The notes: a model not told the origin generated them from the sequence alone. A stretch of 64,000 bases of DNA from Dreissena polymorpha (GCF_020536995.1 NC_068357.1:66829128-66893127); one strand, 5' to 3'. Shown: positions 50,064 to 61,606, counted from the stretch's first letter. Translations and numbers: made by a program.

Positions 50064-50381
50064 TATGCCCCCTTCGAAGGGGGCATGTTTTGCACATGTT
50101 AAATGGTTTTTGGATGAAACTTCATAGGTACATTGATCATGACTAGCAGATGACCCCTATTGATTTTCAGGTCACTAGGTCAAAGGTCAAGGTCACAGTG
50201 ACTTGAAACAATAAAATGGCTTCCGGATAATTACTCACAAATGCGTAGGGTTCGGATCAGGAAAGTTCACGGGGACATTGGTCAGGACTCTAGGTCCAAG
50301 TTGAAGGTCACAGTGACCTGAAGCCACTACAACTGACAGCCCATTTGGGGGGCATGCGTGTTTTACAAACAGCCCTTGTTT
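50064..50381 (+). mobile_element. Pearl-like element (TATGCCCCCTTCGAAGG head)
   Basis: Perfect head palindrome around TTCGAA, a core with GGTCAAGGTCACAGTGACTT, and the end GGGGGGCATGCGTGTTTTAC then AAACAGCCCTTGTTT. Confidence 0.82.
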
Positions 50382-50698
50382 CATTTGTGTGTGAAATAAA
50401 CATTTTTTTTGTTTCTAACCAAATGCATTAACAACTTTATACATTTTCGAATATACAGATACCCTCTTTAATGTTAGTTTACTAAAAAAATTGTTTTTAA
50501 AATCTATAAATTGAAGGCATTTAATGACAAAATCTCTGACCAAGTCTCTTAAATCTCGAACATGATTTTCGTGAAAATAATAGAGTACCAATATCTTAAA
50601 TCTTTGGGAAACCATGCTGATTTTTGTTGGTTTCTAATTATTGTTTCTTTCTTTTTTAATGAATAAAAAGTAACATCTATCAGCAATTGTTTTCTTTA

Positions 50699-51720
50699 TT
50701 ATCCCCACCGAAAAAAAATCAGAGGGGATATTGTAATTGGTCCCTTCCGTCCGTCCGAAACTTTGCCCAGAGCATAACTCCAAATGTATTCAATGGATTT
50801 AGGTCTACTTAAGTGATATGGTCATCTAACAGTTTATAGATGTCTTTCGCAACCGTTGTTTATTTTTGGTGTTTTCACTTCATATACACTTATATTTGTT
50901 AATGCAGCATCAACATTCTAAAACTATATCCCGGAAAGAAAAAAATAATGCATTTGAATATCAACCGTACTTTCGTTTGACAACTGATCATGCATGTACG
51001 ATGTAAACCTAAATGTAGTTAAAGTGCAGATTCGATCGTACGACACAAAAACATTTTTTTTGTTTTACGGATCATTTCGGCTTACAGGACTGGGTGAGTC
51101 ATGTACAATATCGTATTTATTTATTTTTATCAACAACTGGTAGCAAGATGAGTTGCAGGCAATTGGTCAGTAACCACATTTTAACTAACTCTTTTGACCT
51201 GTTAATTCTTTTCAGCTTAATTCAACAGTGAAAAAATGCCCTTAATATCACTTTAACTAGGAGAAGTGCAGTGACCAAGAACCATAACTATGTCAACCTT
51301 ACTTTTGGAATTATCTTCCCTTTTATATAATTTCAAAGTAAATTTGTGTCCGGAGCATAACTCTAAATCAACTGAAGGGTTTTACTTGAAACTTTAAATA
51401 TAAACAGATGGCAAGTAGAAGAAGTGCCGTGACTAAGAACCATAACTCTATCTACCTTTGTTTTTGAATTATCTCCCTTTCTTTAATTTCAAAGTAAATT
51501 TTTGTCCGGAGAATAACTCTAAATCTACTGAAGGGATTAACTTTAAATATAAACAGATGCCAAGTATAAAGGAGAAGTGCAGTGACTAAGAAGCACTAAA
51601 TCTACTGAACGGATTTACTTGAAACTAGAAATTTAAACAGATCGCAACTAGAAGAATTGCAGTAAACATGAAGAATAACTCTTTCGGCTGAAGTTTTTGA
51701 ATGATCTCCCTTTATTTTTT
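50699..51720 (+). mobile_element. Pearl-like element with ~155-base core, interrupted by MITE D
   Basis: The head TATCCCCACCG...CAGAGGGGATATT begins near 50699. Core units marked by GAGAAGTGCAGTGAC recur near 51262, 51416 and 51570. A family D MITE splits the head from the core. The right end is not clear. Confidence 0.65.
50809..51255. mobile_element. MITE family D, left end decayed
   Basis: Opposite orientation to the 19865 copy. The right end is AATATCACTTTAA. Shared blocks include TTTGACCTGTTAATTCTTTT and GATCATTTCGGCTTACAGGA. Confidence 0.82.
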
Positions 51721-51771
51721 TATCCCCCCGCCATAGGCGGAGGGATATTGTTTTGGCATTGTCCGTCCGTC

Positions 51772-52986
51772 CAGGGCCGGATTAAGCTGTTTTCGGGCCC
51801 AAGGCTGCACATGTTACGGGGGCCCCTTTCCCTCTGGTCCCCTTCTGTATATTGAAAATCATACTACAACTACAAAGATAAGAAAACTTGCATTTGTACA
51901 CCGTTGTTGAGAGTTGCATTCTAAATATAGCAAAACAAGTTAAACAATGTATAACTATGTTATTAACTGAACTTAACACACATGTCACATGTAACAGAGT
52001 CCAGCCTATAAGTCTCTTCTACGACACTTAAGCTGGCCAAAGTCATCGATCAGCTGTATGAAGTCTAGTTCTCGGACGACTTGAAATTCAAAAGACAATA
52101 GCCCCTATGCTGTCAACCTTTCCTGACTCATTTTGTTCATCAGTTCATTTTTTCACGCGTGATAATGTTGAAAATTACCTCTCACCTTGAAAGTTATAAA
52201 CTGGAATTGTAAAGTATATTCGTACAGCGATGGCAAAGTTTGCAAAAGTTGGCTGTAGTTAATTCCCCATTTAACTTAAGCAGTCCAATCATGTGGGTAA
52301 TGGTTCTGGGTTGGCCCGCTTCTAAGATGGCTTTGAACTGAACGAACTCGTCAACAAAAGACGCCTCAATGTCATCTGGATAAGACTCCACAAGATGCGT
52401 TGCACATTTCTGTAGATCATCCAAGGTGAGAAACTCAAACTCTGTCATGAAACCAAACAGTTTGTGAAGACCAGAATATGCGCTCAACCGCTTGCAAAGT
52501 TCAACAATCAGACAATCAACCATGCAGTACGAAGCATGTGCGAATTCGAAAATTGTCGCTTGCACTTCGCATCTGGTGTCACACTCTTGTCACGAAATAG
52601 TTCCCGCCGTTTCTTAAGCTTATTAGCATCCTTACATTCCTTTTATTGCAACAAACGCTTTGGCCTTCTCTTCAATGTCGTCAAACATGTCCAGATGCTG
52701 TAATGACTATACGGGCAAGTCGTTTAATAAACAATGAAACTAATGGTATTGAAGTATTGAATGGACATACAACTCATAAACAAAACGATAGCATAGTAAC
52801 TCAAAGCGAACTGTAGGGCTTGCAATTGGATATACATCGGGAAACTGGTAAAGTCACACAGGCAGTTTCTACTGCAATCCCGATATTGCGTAATAAAGAA
52901 AGATCATACATTGGGAAACTCCATGGCTTGCCTTTTCGGGGGTCCAAGGCTGCAGCCTTGCTAGCCTAGTGCTTAATCCGGCCCTG
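51772..52986 (-). mobile_element. Non-autonomous hAT transposon with 8-base target duplication
   Basis: The inverted ends are CAGGGCCGGATTAAG and CTTAATCCGGCCCTG. The flanking CGTCCGTC at 51764-51771 and 52987-52994 is a perfect 8-base target duplication, the hAT hallmark. At 1.2 kb it keeps only the C-terminal part of a transposase, so it depends on a helper. Confidence 0.92.
52025..52690 (-). pseudogene. hAT transposase C-terminal remnant
   Basis: The open piece 52194-52565 gives VDCLIVELCKRLSAYSGLHK and then FEFLTLDDLQKCATHLVESY, like ZMYM1-type hAT transposases. Upstream KRRELFRDKSVTPDAKCK-like sequence is in another frame. Downstream (about 52025-52150) KMSQERLTA, a stop, and GLLSFEFQVVRELDFIQL matches the hAT dimerisation domain. 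The gene is broken by frameshifts and at least one stop, and its N-terminal half is missing. Confidence 0.75.
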
Positions 52987-53930
52987 CGTCCGTCCTTCCG
53001 TCCGTCCGGCACTTTTGTGTCCGGAGCCATATCTTGGAAGTGCTTTGGCGGATTTCAATTAAACTTAATATGAGTATATATATGGATAAGATGATGATGC
53101 ACGCCTAATGGCATTGTACACCATCTGTTAATAACAGAGTTATGGCCCTTTGTATCTTGGAAAAATGCTTTTTTGTGTCCGGAGGCATATCTTGGAAGTG
53201 CTTTGGCGGATTTCATTGATACTTGGTATGAGTATATATATGGAAAAATGATGATGCACGCCAAATGGCATTGTACACAATTGGATAATAAAGGAGTTAT
53301 GGCCCTTTGTATCTTGAAAAAAATGCTTTTTTGAGTGTCAAATATAACACTGTTGTGTCCAGAAGCATATTGGCGGGGGATATCAATTCAACAAATTTGC
53401 TTGTTATTTATAATTTTAAATTATATTTAATTTAATTTCATAGTAAATATTTTAGCTTTTCAATTTTTAATATATCCCTTTATCTAATTTTACAATAAAA
53501 TAGAAATAGAAAAAAATGCCCTTTCAATAACGTTAGTCTGAATGGAGATATTATGTTGAACTTTTTTACTTTATATAACTTATAAGCAATCCTCGTAGTT
53601 TCACAAAATATAATGACAACAACAGAACTCTCAAAATTATTCAATCGTTTCGCGTTGCAACGCTTTATAATATTCAGGGATTCAAATCGTCAAAACATGC
53701 AAATAGAGGTCTAATGGATATTTTAGAGCATGATTAATGTACAGTAATACTATTTCCTCACAAATATCATTACTAAAACAAAAAAATGCGAATCTGAAAC
53801 AACTTGTTTAATTTCGTTAATTTAAGAAAGCGTGAAAAGGCCCCTTAAGAATATGCGTGCAAGCTGCTTTGTACAGCTCTTGTTGTTTAAGTAAATAATG
53901 AAATTTTGTCAATGTGTAAAAAGACAAATA

Positions 53931-54306
53931 TTAAAGTGATATTATGGGCATCTAACAGTTTATAGGTGTCTATCGCAACCGTTGTTTATTTTGGGGGTTT
54001 TCACTTCATATACACTTATATTTGTTAATGCAACATCAACATACTAAAACAATATCACGGAAATTTAGTTTTAGTGCAGATTCGTTCATACGAAACAAAG
54101 ACACAATTTTGTTTTACGGATCATTTCGGCTTAGAGGACTGGGTGGGTCACGTAAGTATATCGAATATAAAATACATTTTGATAAACAACTGGTAGCAAG
54201 ATGAGTTGCAGATATTTGGTCAGTAACCACATTTTAAATAACTCTTTTGACCTGTTAATTCTTTTCAGCTCAATGCAACAGTGCAAAATGCCAATAATAG
54301 GACTTA
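53931..54306. mobile_element. MITE family D
   Basis: Starts TTAAAGTGATATTATGGGCA and ends in a decayed AATGCCAATAATAGGACTTAA. About 75 internal bases found in the 19865 copy are missing. Confidence 0.85.
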
Positions 54307-54381
54307 AACCAATGTGTGGTTTTCATTTTCACGACCCGTATAATGAGCACGGTAATAGAAAAATCCATTATCAGAATGAAC

Positions 54382-54607
54382 GGGAGGCGGAAAACTACAA
54401 CGGGCGAGGCATGGTATGGTATTGCGCAAGGGGGGTAAGAGGGTTAGGGTTAGGGTTTGGGTTAGTGTTAGGGGTCGGGTTAGGGTTTGGGTTAGCCTAA
54501 ACCCAACCCTAACCCTAACCCGACCCCTAATCCTAACCCTTACCCTAACCCTTTTTTGGGGTTATCACCCCTGACCATGCCTCGCCCGTTGTAGTTTTCC
54601 GCCTCCC
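54382..54607. mobile_element. Foldback element built of telomere-like repeats, 10-base target duplication
   Basis: CAGAATGAAC flanks it at 54372-54381 and 54608-54617. The ends GGGAGGCGGAAAACTACAAC and complement are inverted repeats. The arms contain GGGTTAGGGTTAGGG-type repeats up to about 54498 and then CCCTAACCCTAACCC-type up to about 54553, so nearly the whole element is one palindrome. The 10-base duplication would suit a Mutator-like origin. Confidence 0.85.
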
Positions 54608-55011
54608 CAGAATGAACGCACTATTGTACAAAAGAATACACTTGATTAAGTAGCTTTCATAAAATGCTGAAATGGTACAACCATCATTTTTTCATGAAAA
54701 GGAATTCTCCGTGTAAAAGTTGAATTGTTATTAATTGTATTCACTGATTTACCACAAACATCCAGTTGATGCATCTTCGCGACCATTTTTTTCAAAAGAA
54801 AAACCTCAAAATTCTAAATTGTTAACGTACAAATATTGAAAACATTATTATACAATACATAACGTGGTAGACTTTAATTGATTGCATTCACATGACATGA
54901 CAAGGCGCTATGGATAACACCACTTAAATGTACTGATATCCTCCGTGTTTTTTGCATTGCATAGTAGTCCTCAAGTCGCAGCATGCATGTTTAATATTTC
55001 ATATCAACTTT

Positions 55012-55042
55012 AGGGTTAGAGTTAGGGCTAGGGTATAAGAAG
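55012..55042 (+). repeat. Short degenerate TTAGGG stretch
   Basis: TTAGGGTTAGAGTTAGGGCT, a second small telomere-like run ~400 bases from the foldback element. Confidence 0.7.
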
Positions 55043-55492
55043 TAATAAGCGAACAATTGGCAAACTACAGGTTTGGCCACTAGTACGATTGTGTGTGGCC
55101 TTAACTTTTCTTCTGTGACTTTGTTACCTGGGAGTTTTCTTTGGTTATTTATGTGTGTGTGTGTTTTTAAAAATATATGCTTGTATTTTAGACTTTCACA
55201 TACAAAACACTCGCAAAGAATTCATATCAATGATATGCTGACGGTAATTCCCGTTGCTTATCCTTTCCTTAGTGTCCCGGTTGCATTATTAAGAGATTGT
55301 CTCACCAATCGGCGGAAATACATTCACGGCAAGTCTCACGAGGCACTAAATTAATTTCCTTAATCGGATCCCAATAGTGATTGTTCTAACCAATTTGCGG
55401 AAGTTAATACACGCAGAAATCAAAGTATCACAAACTTAATGTCCTTAATCGGACAGCGCTGTTCTTTTATGCAGCTTTCTTTAGCTGGTCGA

Positions 55493-55562
55493 ATGGATTC
55501 ATCAAATTTATTCGGCGACAATATATTGGATCTTTATTTCGGTAGTTCCAAGAAGAGATCAG
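55493..55562 (+). CDS. Possible first coding exon of the 897-aa membrane protein gene
   Basis: ATG at 55493 opens MDSSNLFGDNILDLYFGSSK and runs to a CAG/GTACAT donor at 55562, leaving phase 1. Joined to the acceptor at 55980-55981 it continues in frame (G-A-R-G) into the ATG at 55993 with no stop. If used, it adds ~27 residues ahead of the signal sequence. The in-frame fit could be chance, and the exon could also be untranslated. Confidence 0.35.
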
Positions 55563-55992
55563 GTACATTTTTTTGAAATTCTTAATGTTTTTAGAATTGC
55601 CATGACATTTATTCATAACGCAAACGGCGCATTGCGCCCAAAAAAGGAATTTGTTACTTCAGATAATTTTTATAGTATTGATTTGGTATTGTTAGGAAGT
55701 AAATTTACGGGCCCGTTTTTGAAAATGTTAACTCACCTGAGCACGAATTGTATTCGTAAACAGATATTTTCAATAACTTATTTTTACCTGATATTTCTTC
55801 ATAAATTTTACGGTTGATGCATATATGACTACAGAACAGCAATAAAAAAAGATGAATTGTCGTCTTAATTTCCTATTTTTTACTTACTTTTCGGGAAAAC
55901 ATACTCCTACTTTGTTCGTACTTTTTAGTTGAACAAATCTTGAAGGTCTGTGTTTCTGTAAAAAAATATTTTCATTTTTAGGCGCCCGAGGT

Positions 55993-58686
55993 ATGATGAA
56001 GTGGTTGCAGACACTGCTGTTGCTCCAGCTCATGATTGCAGCCATTGTTTGCGACGATCCTGACGTAGAGCAGGCGATCGCCGAAAGTCCAGGACACAAT
56101 TCCAATGTTCGATTTAAAAGCTCAGCCATACCGAATACATCGCCCATACATTTCCCAGTTGATAGTACAACAAGAAAAGGCCATCCACTGGAGTATGTTT
56201 TCACGTCGAAGCTCAAATCATTTGACGAGAATGCGGTCAATCGTATGAGCCCATTGCGGTTCAATGACGCACTGAACGGTTCTTTCAACAATGAACTCCA
56301 CCGTGAGATTGGAAATACATCTTCACAAAGCTTGTCGCTTTTGGAAACAGCGGGATTCCTTCCCGATTGTAAAGGCTTAATAGCTTCTGAGCAAAGCAAA
56401 CGCTTCTTCTACAGTCGTCTAGAAGCCACAGATGCTTGCTTCATCCAGTTTGCAATCGATTTCGATAACAAAACTGTTCGTTTGAACTTTACCAGGGATG
56501 CCTTTCTAGCTAAAGTCTGGTTTTGGTCATACACGTCTGTCGGAGGAAAGCATCCTTATCTAAACTGGCCCATTGACCACGGCGTCTTGTCATTTGGCCT
56601 TCTGTCCTACCGAACCGCCAGTGTACCTTTCGTTAAGTTAATGGTCAATCCACCACAAAAAGAAGTATGCAAAATAACACTCGGGACACAAGATGCCTCT
56701 ATGCTGATATCCGAGGCGCTTGCCGAAGTTATCCACAGTGTTTCCAAAAATAGCTACAACAAGTTCCCCGTGAATTACTTTTGCTACCTGGCAGAGGCGC
56801 CCGGAATAAGAGACTCGGTGGTCTACTATTTAGCGTTGTACACAGGTTTTCCGGTGGCTTTCATCAACTACAAATGCTGCACATCGATATACTTCTTTAG
56901 CAACAACTCATTCGTGCAAGACTGTTCTGAGCTTCAAATGAAAAAATGGAACCAATCGGTGATCGGACCCTACATTTTAGGAGTGGTCATCGCAGTGTAC
57001 TTTCCAATTTTATTGTTCCGTTTAAGTGCATGGCTTTCTGAACACGAACCTGTATCGGAGAATGCAGACGGTGACCGAGCCGAACTTTTGGACTTCAGTG
57101 CTGATAACGAGAACTCTGATTGGATGTTTCTAGACGGACGATCTCCTCTGACCGTATCGGATGTTTTGGGATCTCCCTTCACTGGGATAAAGCGTAAATA
57201 CCCCTACGCCTTGTCTAGAGTGCGACGGTTGCTGTTGTTGATTCTTGGACCCAGTGTGATTGTTATTCAAATACTTATGTACCAGAAAGGCATCGGGGTA
57301 AAGGAGCATACAATTACCGTTTCTGATCTGGCTATGCAGGGCACACCCATGGGCTTTTTGTCAGTACTTGCCCACTCTAAAGATCGTGCTAAAGTGTTTG
57401 TCCCATTGTTAGGCGGGCCGTTTGCAGTATTTGGCGTATACTTTGCTTTAGGGATTGCGTTTCTCGTTGTTCCGAGAAGTTTGAAGGCTGTTACTGAAAG
57501 TGGTTTGCCGGTCACTTTCAAATACTCCCCGCTATTTCTGGGAACCGAGGACATACTCACGCTCGCCCTTTTCAGAACAAATGCCGCTCCTGGCTACGAC
57601 AAAGCTGCAAGCCTCTGTAAGGCCAGCTTTAGCATGCTTTTTGTCAATGGATTTTGGTCTAGGGTATGGGAAATCCAGAAACAACGATTTGATATTTTTG
57701 GTAACCGCACATTTCTAAACATGCTCTTACGAATATTTGTGTATCCTCTTTTGGCTTGTTTTTGCCTTACCGAAATAGTGATATGCATAGTATACAATGC
57801 AGTACCACTGTTTAGGTTCGTCGTCATCATGGTAAAGGGAGTATCTTTATCCTTTCTGAACAAAATGAGCTGTTACAATTACTTCTTTCGAAATGGTTTA
57901 ACAACTTTCGTAGCTATTGTTATTGTTTTTGCAATGTTTATATGCTTTGTATATTGCGCTCTTCTAATTTTTGTTCAAAGTTTCACATTTATTTGCCAGA
58001 TTATAATGTTCTGCTTGGTTGCTGTTATTGTTTACCCATCGGTCGCATTCGGATATCTCTTCTTTGTGGTGGTTCTTGTCTATTATCTGGTCCATCTTGT
58101 ACGCGACTTCGGCGACGGGTACCTCGTCCTATTATCCACGGTGGTAGAGCAATCGGTGATTCTAGAACGTAATTTGAATCATGTATCAGTACAGGAAGAT
58201 CGGCTTGTGATTTCTAACCTGAGAATTACAGGAATACGGTCCATTCATATCAACGATACGGTTCTTGACACGCCGCACAATGTTCTCAGCGCCATAACGC
58301 GTGCGTCAACACCGTCAAAAACCAAGACTGTTGCTAACACCCAAGGAATCCCCAAAAAGCTGTTCTGGAACGTTGTAAAACAGTTTCGCCCGGTCCATAG
58401 AGAAATTCTTTCATTAGTATTTCATATCACAGTAATTGTAGCGTTTGTTGGGATGACCCGAGACATAACATCTTCGTTCGCTCCCGGTCCCACTTCGGAG
58501 ATCTCTGAGGTCATGCACGTGGTGTTTGTCGTCATCATCGGAGCGCTGCCACGTGTTCTGGAACTAGCGATGACGAACGAGAGCGGAATAGTCAAGAAAG
58601 AGATCCATGAGCGGGAGATAGAACAACACATTATACAATACTGGCAAGAGGAACGTAAGGCAGAACATGCCATAATACGACTATAA
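55993..58686 (+). CDS. Uncharacterised multi-pass membrane protein (897 aa)
   Basis: Not a family I recognise. Residues 1-20 are a signal peptide (MMKWLQTLLLLQLMIAAIVC). Residues ~21-322 form a lumenal or extracellular region with several Cys and N-glycosylation sequons (NGS, NTS, NKT, NFT, NNS, NQS). About eight hydrophobic segments follow, near 325-345, 411-431, 469-494, 576-606, 634-662, 663-700, 806-821 and 839-856. An acidic cytoplasmic-type loop lies at ~350-400 and a Ser/Thr/Lys-rich loop at ~770-800. The C-terminus is a charged helix (EIHEREIEQHIIQYWQEERK). The coding exon follows a TTTCATTTTTAG acceptor (AG at 55980-55981). A receptor, channel or transporter role is possible but no motif decides it. 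Length and continuous codon use make the gene secure. Confidence 0.9.
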   Translation: MMKWLQTLLLLQLMIAAIVCDDPDVEQAIAESPGHNSNVRFKSSAIPNTSPIHFPVDSTTRKGHPLEYVFTSKLKSFDENAVNRMSPLRFNDALNGSFNNELHREIGNTSSQSLSLLETAGFLPDCKGLIASEQSKRFFYSRLEATDACFIQFAIDFDNKTVRLNFTRDAFLAKVWFWSYTSVGGKHPYLNWPIDHGVLSFGLLSYRTASVPFVKLMVNPPQKEVCKITLGTQDASMLISEALAEVIHSVSKNSYNKFPVNYFCYLAEAPGIRDSVVYYLALYTGFPVAFINYKCCTSIYFFSNNSFVQDCSELQMKKWNQSVIGPYILGVVIAVYFPILLFRLSAWLSEHEPVSENADGDRAELLDFSADNENSDWMFLDGRSPLTVSDVLGSPFTGIKRKYPYALSRVRRLLLLILGPSVIVIQILMYQKGIGVKEHTITVSDLAMQGTPMGFLSVLAHSKDRAKVFVPLLGGPFAVFGVYFALGIAFLVVPRSLKAVTESGLPVTFKYSPLFLGTEDILTLALFRTNAAPGYDKAASLCKASFSMLFVNGFWSRVWEIQKQRFDIFGNRTFLNMLLRIFVYPLLACFCLTEIVICIVYNAVPLFRFVVIMVKGVSLSFLNKMSCYNYFFRNGLTTFVAIVIVFAMFICFVYCALLIFVQSFTFICQIIMFCLVAVIVYPSVAFGYLFFVVVLVYYLVHLVRDFGDGYLVLLSTVVEQSVILERNLNHVSVQEDRLVISNLRITGIRSIHINDTVLDTPHNVLSAITRASTPSKTKTVANTQGIPKKLFWNVVKQFRPVHREILSLVFHITVIVAFVGMTRDITSSFAPGPTSEISEVMHVVFVVIIGALPRVLELAMTNESGIVKKEIHEREIEQHIIQYWQEERKAEHAIIRL

Positions 58687-59036
58687 AAACTAAACGAGAC
58701 TGAACATTATGGCATAGCCTGTTCCAAGATTCAAATATTGTTTTTTTATGATTGTATTAAGATATTTTTTTTGTTAAGGAAAATAATATATAAGGATGTC
58801 CTAAAAGTAGCCGAAGCAAATATTGTAGTATAACGTAGAAATCAACAATTCGCCGGTATGGTCATTTTGCGTATGAAATACCACGATAATTTGTTACCTG
58901 TAAGGTATAAATATACATGTAAGTTAAAAAATAACGAAACAAAAGTATCACCAAGGGGTATAAAATATATGACATGTATGAGTGAAAAACATGTTGGAAC
59001 ACAATTGGGGATTATTGAATATACGCATATTAAATT
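58687..59036. other. 3' flank of the membrane-protein gene; nothing else seen
   Basis: AT-rich, presumably 3' UTR and beyond. No canonical AATAAA was recognised close to the stop. Confidence 0.4.
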
Positions 59037-59362
59037 TTAAAGTAAAAAGGCAACCAAAGAACAACAATACATGTTTATGTATTAACCCATTAATGCCTAG
59101 TGGACTCTCCCATCCGTCTACATTGGATCAATTTATTTCCAAAATTGGGGATGTCTAGTATATTTATTTCTATATTTAGAATATTTCTTAAAGAAATTCA
59201 TTTAAGCAAACAGCGCAGACCCAAATGAGACGCCGCATCATGCGGCGTCTCAACTGGGTCTACGCTGTTTGCCAAGGCCTTTTTTCTATGCGCTAGGCAT
59301 AAATGGGTTACATGTTAAAGTAAAAAGGCAACCAAAGAACAACAATACATGTTTATGTATTA
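59037..59362. repeat. 48-base direct repeats flanking a MITE
   Basis: 59037-59084 (TTAAAGTAAAAAGGCAACCA...) is identical to 59315-59362, with a family B MITE and a few bases between them. Confidence 0.95.
59084..59309 (+). mobile_element. MITE family B, full length
   Basis: Ends AACCCATTAATGCCTAG and CTAGGCATAAATGGGTT. Complete core hairpin GAGACGCCGCATCATG with its complement. Confidence 0.92.
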
Positions 59363-60004
59363 AACATATAAAATTGTCATTTTAATTTAAAATATGTAAT
59401 ATTTCGATTATTATTTAAAAATAATGATAATAATACAAAAGTAATGCAAAATTTAGCTGTCATCTTCTAAACAGGTATTCAATAATAGGGGAAAAAGTCA
59501 AAATGCAAGTAAATGTTCGAAAAGTAAATTCAATAACTGTTGGTACTTGTTATGCCATTGTTCACATCTTAACATGCAAAAGTTTAGTTTTCACATATTT
59601 ATATTTGTATTATGTCATTTTGGGGACTAAAATAACATCCAGCCATGTTTTAAATAAAAAAGAAACAAAACCTGTTCGGAAATACTGATATTAAATTTTG
59701 TATTGTTCATTTTATTACAAGCCAATTTTTAGAGTTTGTTTGTACACTCGGGACAAGTAATTTAACGTCGGTCTATGTTTAACTTTTGACAAATGTGAGG
59801 GTGATATTAACTGTGTGTTTTTTATAGTCAATTAATTGTTTTCTAATCAGCGTTGTAACGCATGAGTAAGCATATAATGACAACAGTTCTTAATACCACA
59901 TTATAAAACGTAGTGTGAAGTCAGAAAATCATATGTACATCATATGTTAAAGTTTGTCGAATATTGGTATTTAAAATCAACAGTAGGCATGTCCAGTTCT
60001 CTAG
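59363..60004. other. No gene recognised
   Basis: AT-rich spacer before the satellite block. A 61-codon frame at 59503 has no support. Confidence 0.55.
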
Positions 60005-61606
60005 AAGTCTGTGGGTTTGCAGAGGTCCCCTACAAGGGGTTTGTAGAGGTCCCTAAAATGGGGTTTGCAGAGGACCCCTACAAGGGGTTTGCAGAGGCCC
60101 CTTACAAGGGGTTTGCAGAGGTCCCCTACAAGGGGTGTGCAGAGGTCCCCTATGAGGGGTTTGCAGGGGTCCCCTATAATAGGTTTGCAGAGGTCCACTA
60201 CAAGGGGTTTGCAGAGGTCCCCTACAAGGGGTTTGCAGAGGTCCCCTTAAAGGGGTTTGTAGAGGTCCCCTATAATGGGTTTGCAAAGGTCCCCTACAAT
60301 AAGTTTGCAGAGTTACCTATGATGGTTTGCAGAGGTCCCCTATAACGGGTTTGCAGAGGTCCCCTATAACAGATTTGCAGAGGTCCCCTATAATGGGTTT
60401 GCAGAGGTCCTCTATAATTAGTCTGCAGAGGTCCCCTATAATGGATTAGCAGAGGTCCTCTACAATGGGGTGCAGAGGTCCCTTACAATGATTTGCAGAG
60501 GTCCCCTATAATTGGTTTGCAGAGGTCTCCTATAATGGGTTTGCAGAGTTCCCCTATTATGGCTTGCAAAGGGCCCCTATAATTGGTTGCAGAGGTCCCC
60601 TATAATGGGAATGCAGAGGTCCACTATAAGGGGTTTGCAGAGGTCCCCTATATGGGGTTTTCAGAGGTTCCATATCAGGGGTTTGCAGAGTTCCTCTACA
60701 ATAGATTTGCAGAAGTCCCCTAAAATGGGTTTGCAGACGTCCCCTATAATGGGTTTGCAGAGGTCCTCTTCAATGTTTTGCAGAGGTCCCGTACAATGGT
60801 TTGCAGAGGTCCCCTAAATTGTTTTGCAGAGGTCACCTATAATGGGTTTGCAGAGGTCCCCTATAATGGGTTTGCAGAGGTCCACTACAAGGAGTTTACA
60901 GAGGCCCACTACAAGGGGTTTGCAGAGGTCCCCTATAAGAGATTCGTAGAGGTCCCCTATAATGGGTTTGCAGAGGTCCACTACAAGGGGTTTGCAGAGG
61001 TCCACTACAAGGGGTTTGCAGAAATCCCCTATAAGAGATTTTTAGAGGTCACCTATAATTGGTTACCAGAGGTCCCCTATAATGGGTTTGCAGATGTCCC
61101 GTATATTGGGTTTGCAAAGGTCCCCTATACTGGGTTTGCAGAGGTCCCTTACAATGATTTGCAGAGATCCCCATATTATTGGTTTGCAGAAGTCCCCTAT
61201 AATGCGTTTTCTGAAGTCGTCTGCGAGGGGTTTGCAGAGGTCCCCCAAGATTTGTTTGCAGAGGTCCACTATAATGGGTTTGCAGAGGTCCCCTACAAGG
61301 GGTTTGCAAAGATCCCCTATAATTGGTTTTCAGAGGTCCTCTACACTGTTTTGCAGCGGTCCCCTACAAAGGTTTGCAGAGGTCCCCTATAATGGGTTTG
61401 CAGAGGTCCCTCATAATGGGTTTGCAGAGGTCTCCTGCAAGGGGTTTGCAGAGGTCCCCTACAAAGGGTTTGCAGAGGCTCCCTACAAGAGGTTTGCAGA
61501 GGTCCCCTATAATGGATGTGAAGAGGTCCCCTACAATGTTTTGCAGAGGTCCCCTAAAATGGTTTGCAGAGGTCCCCTATAATGGGTTTGCAGAGGTCCC
61601 ATTACG
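60005..61606. repeat. 24-base satellite, left block (~65 units)
   Basis: The consensus is GGGTTTGCAGAGGTCCCCTA followed by TAAT or CAAG. The CAAG subtype is concentrated in the first ~250 bases and again near 61260-61500. Units of 23 bases occur throughout, so reading frames (Gly-Phe-Ala-Glu-Val-Pro-Tyr-Asn octapeptides) keep shifting, and every long frame here is a product of the repeat. Confidence 0.97.

Larger units (their letters stand above)
51721..53405 (+). mobile_element. Pearl-like element carrying a hAT insertion
   Basis: The head TATCCCCCCGCCATAGGCGG...GGATATT, then CCGTCCGTCC repeats interrupted by the hAT element. Two ~150-base core units (GTGTCCGGAG...CATATCTTGGAAGTG near 53020 and 53177) follow, then the end GGCGGGGGATATCAATTCAA with CAAATTTGCTTGTT. 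Confidence 0.8.

Noticed and set aside
54430-54560. Chromosome end or telomere fusion point
   Set aside because: The telomere-like repeats lie within inverted ends and a 10-base target duplication, so a mobile foldback element explains them.
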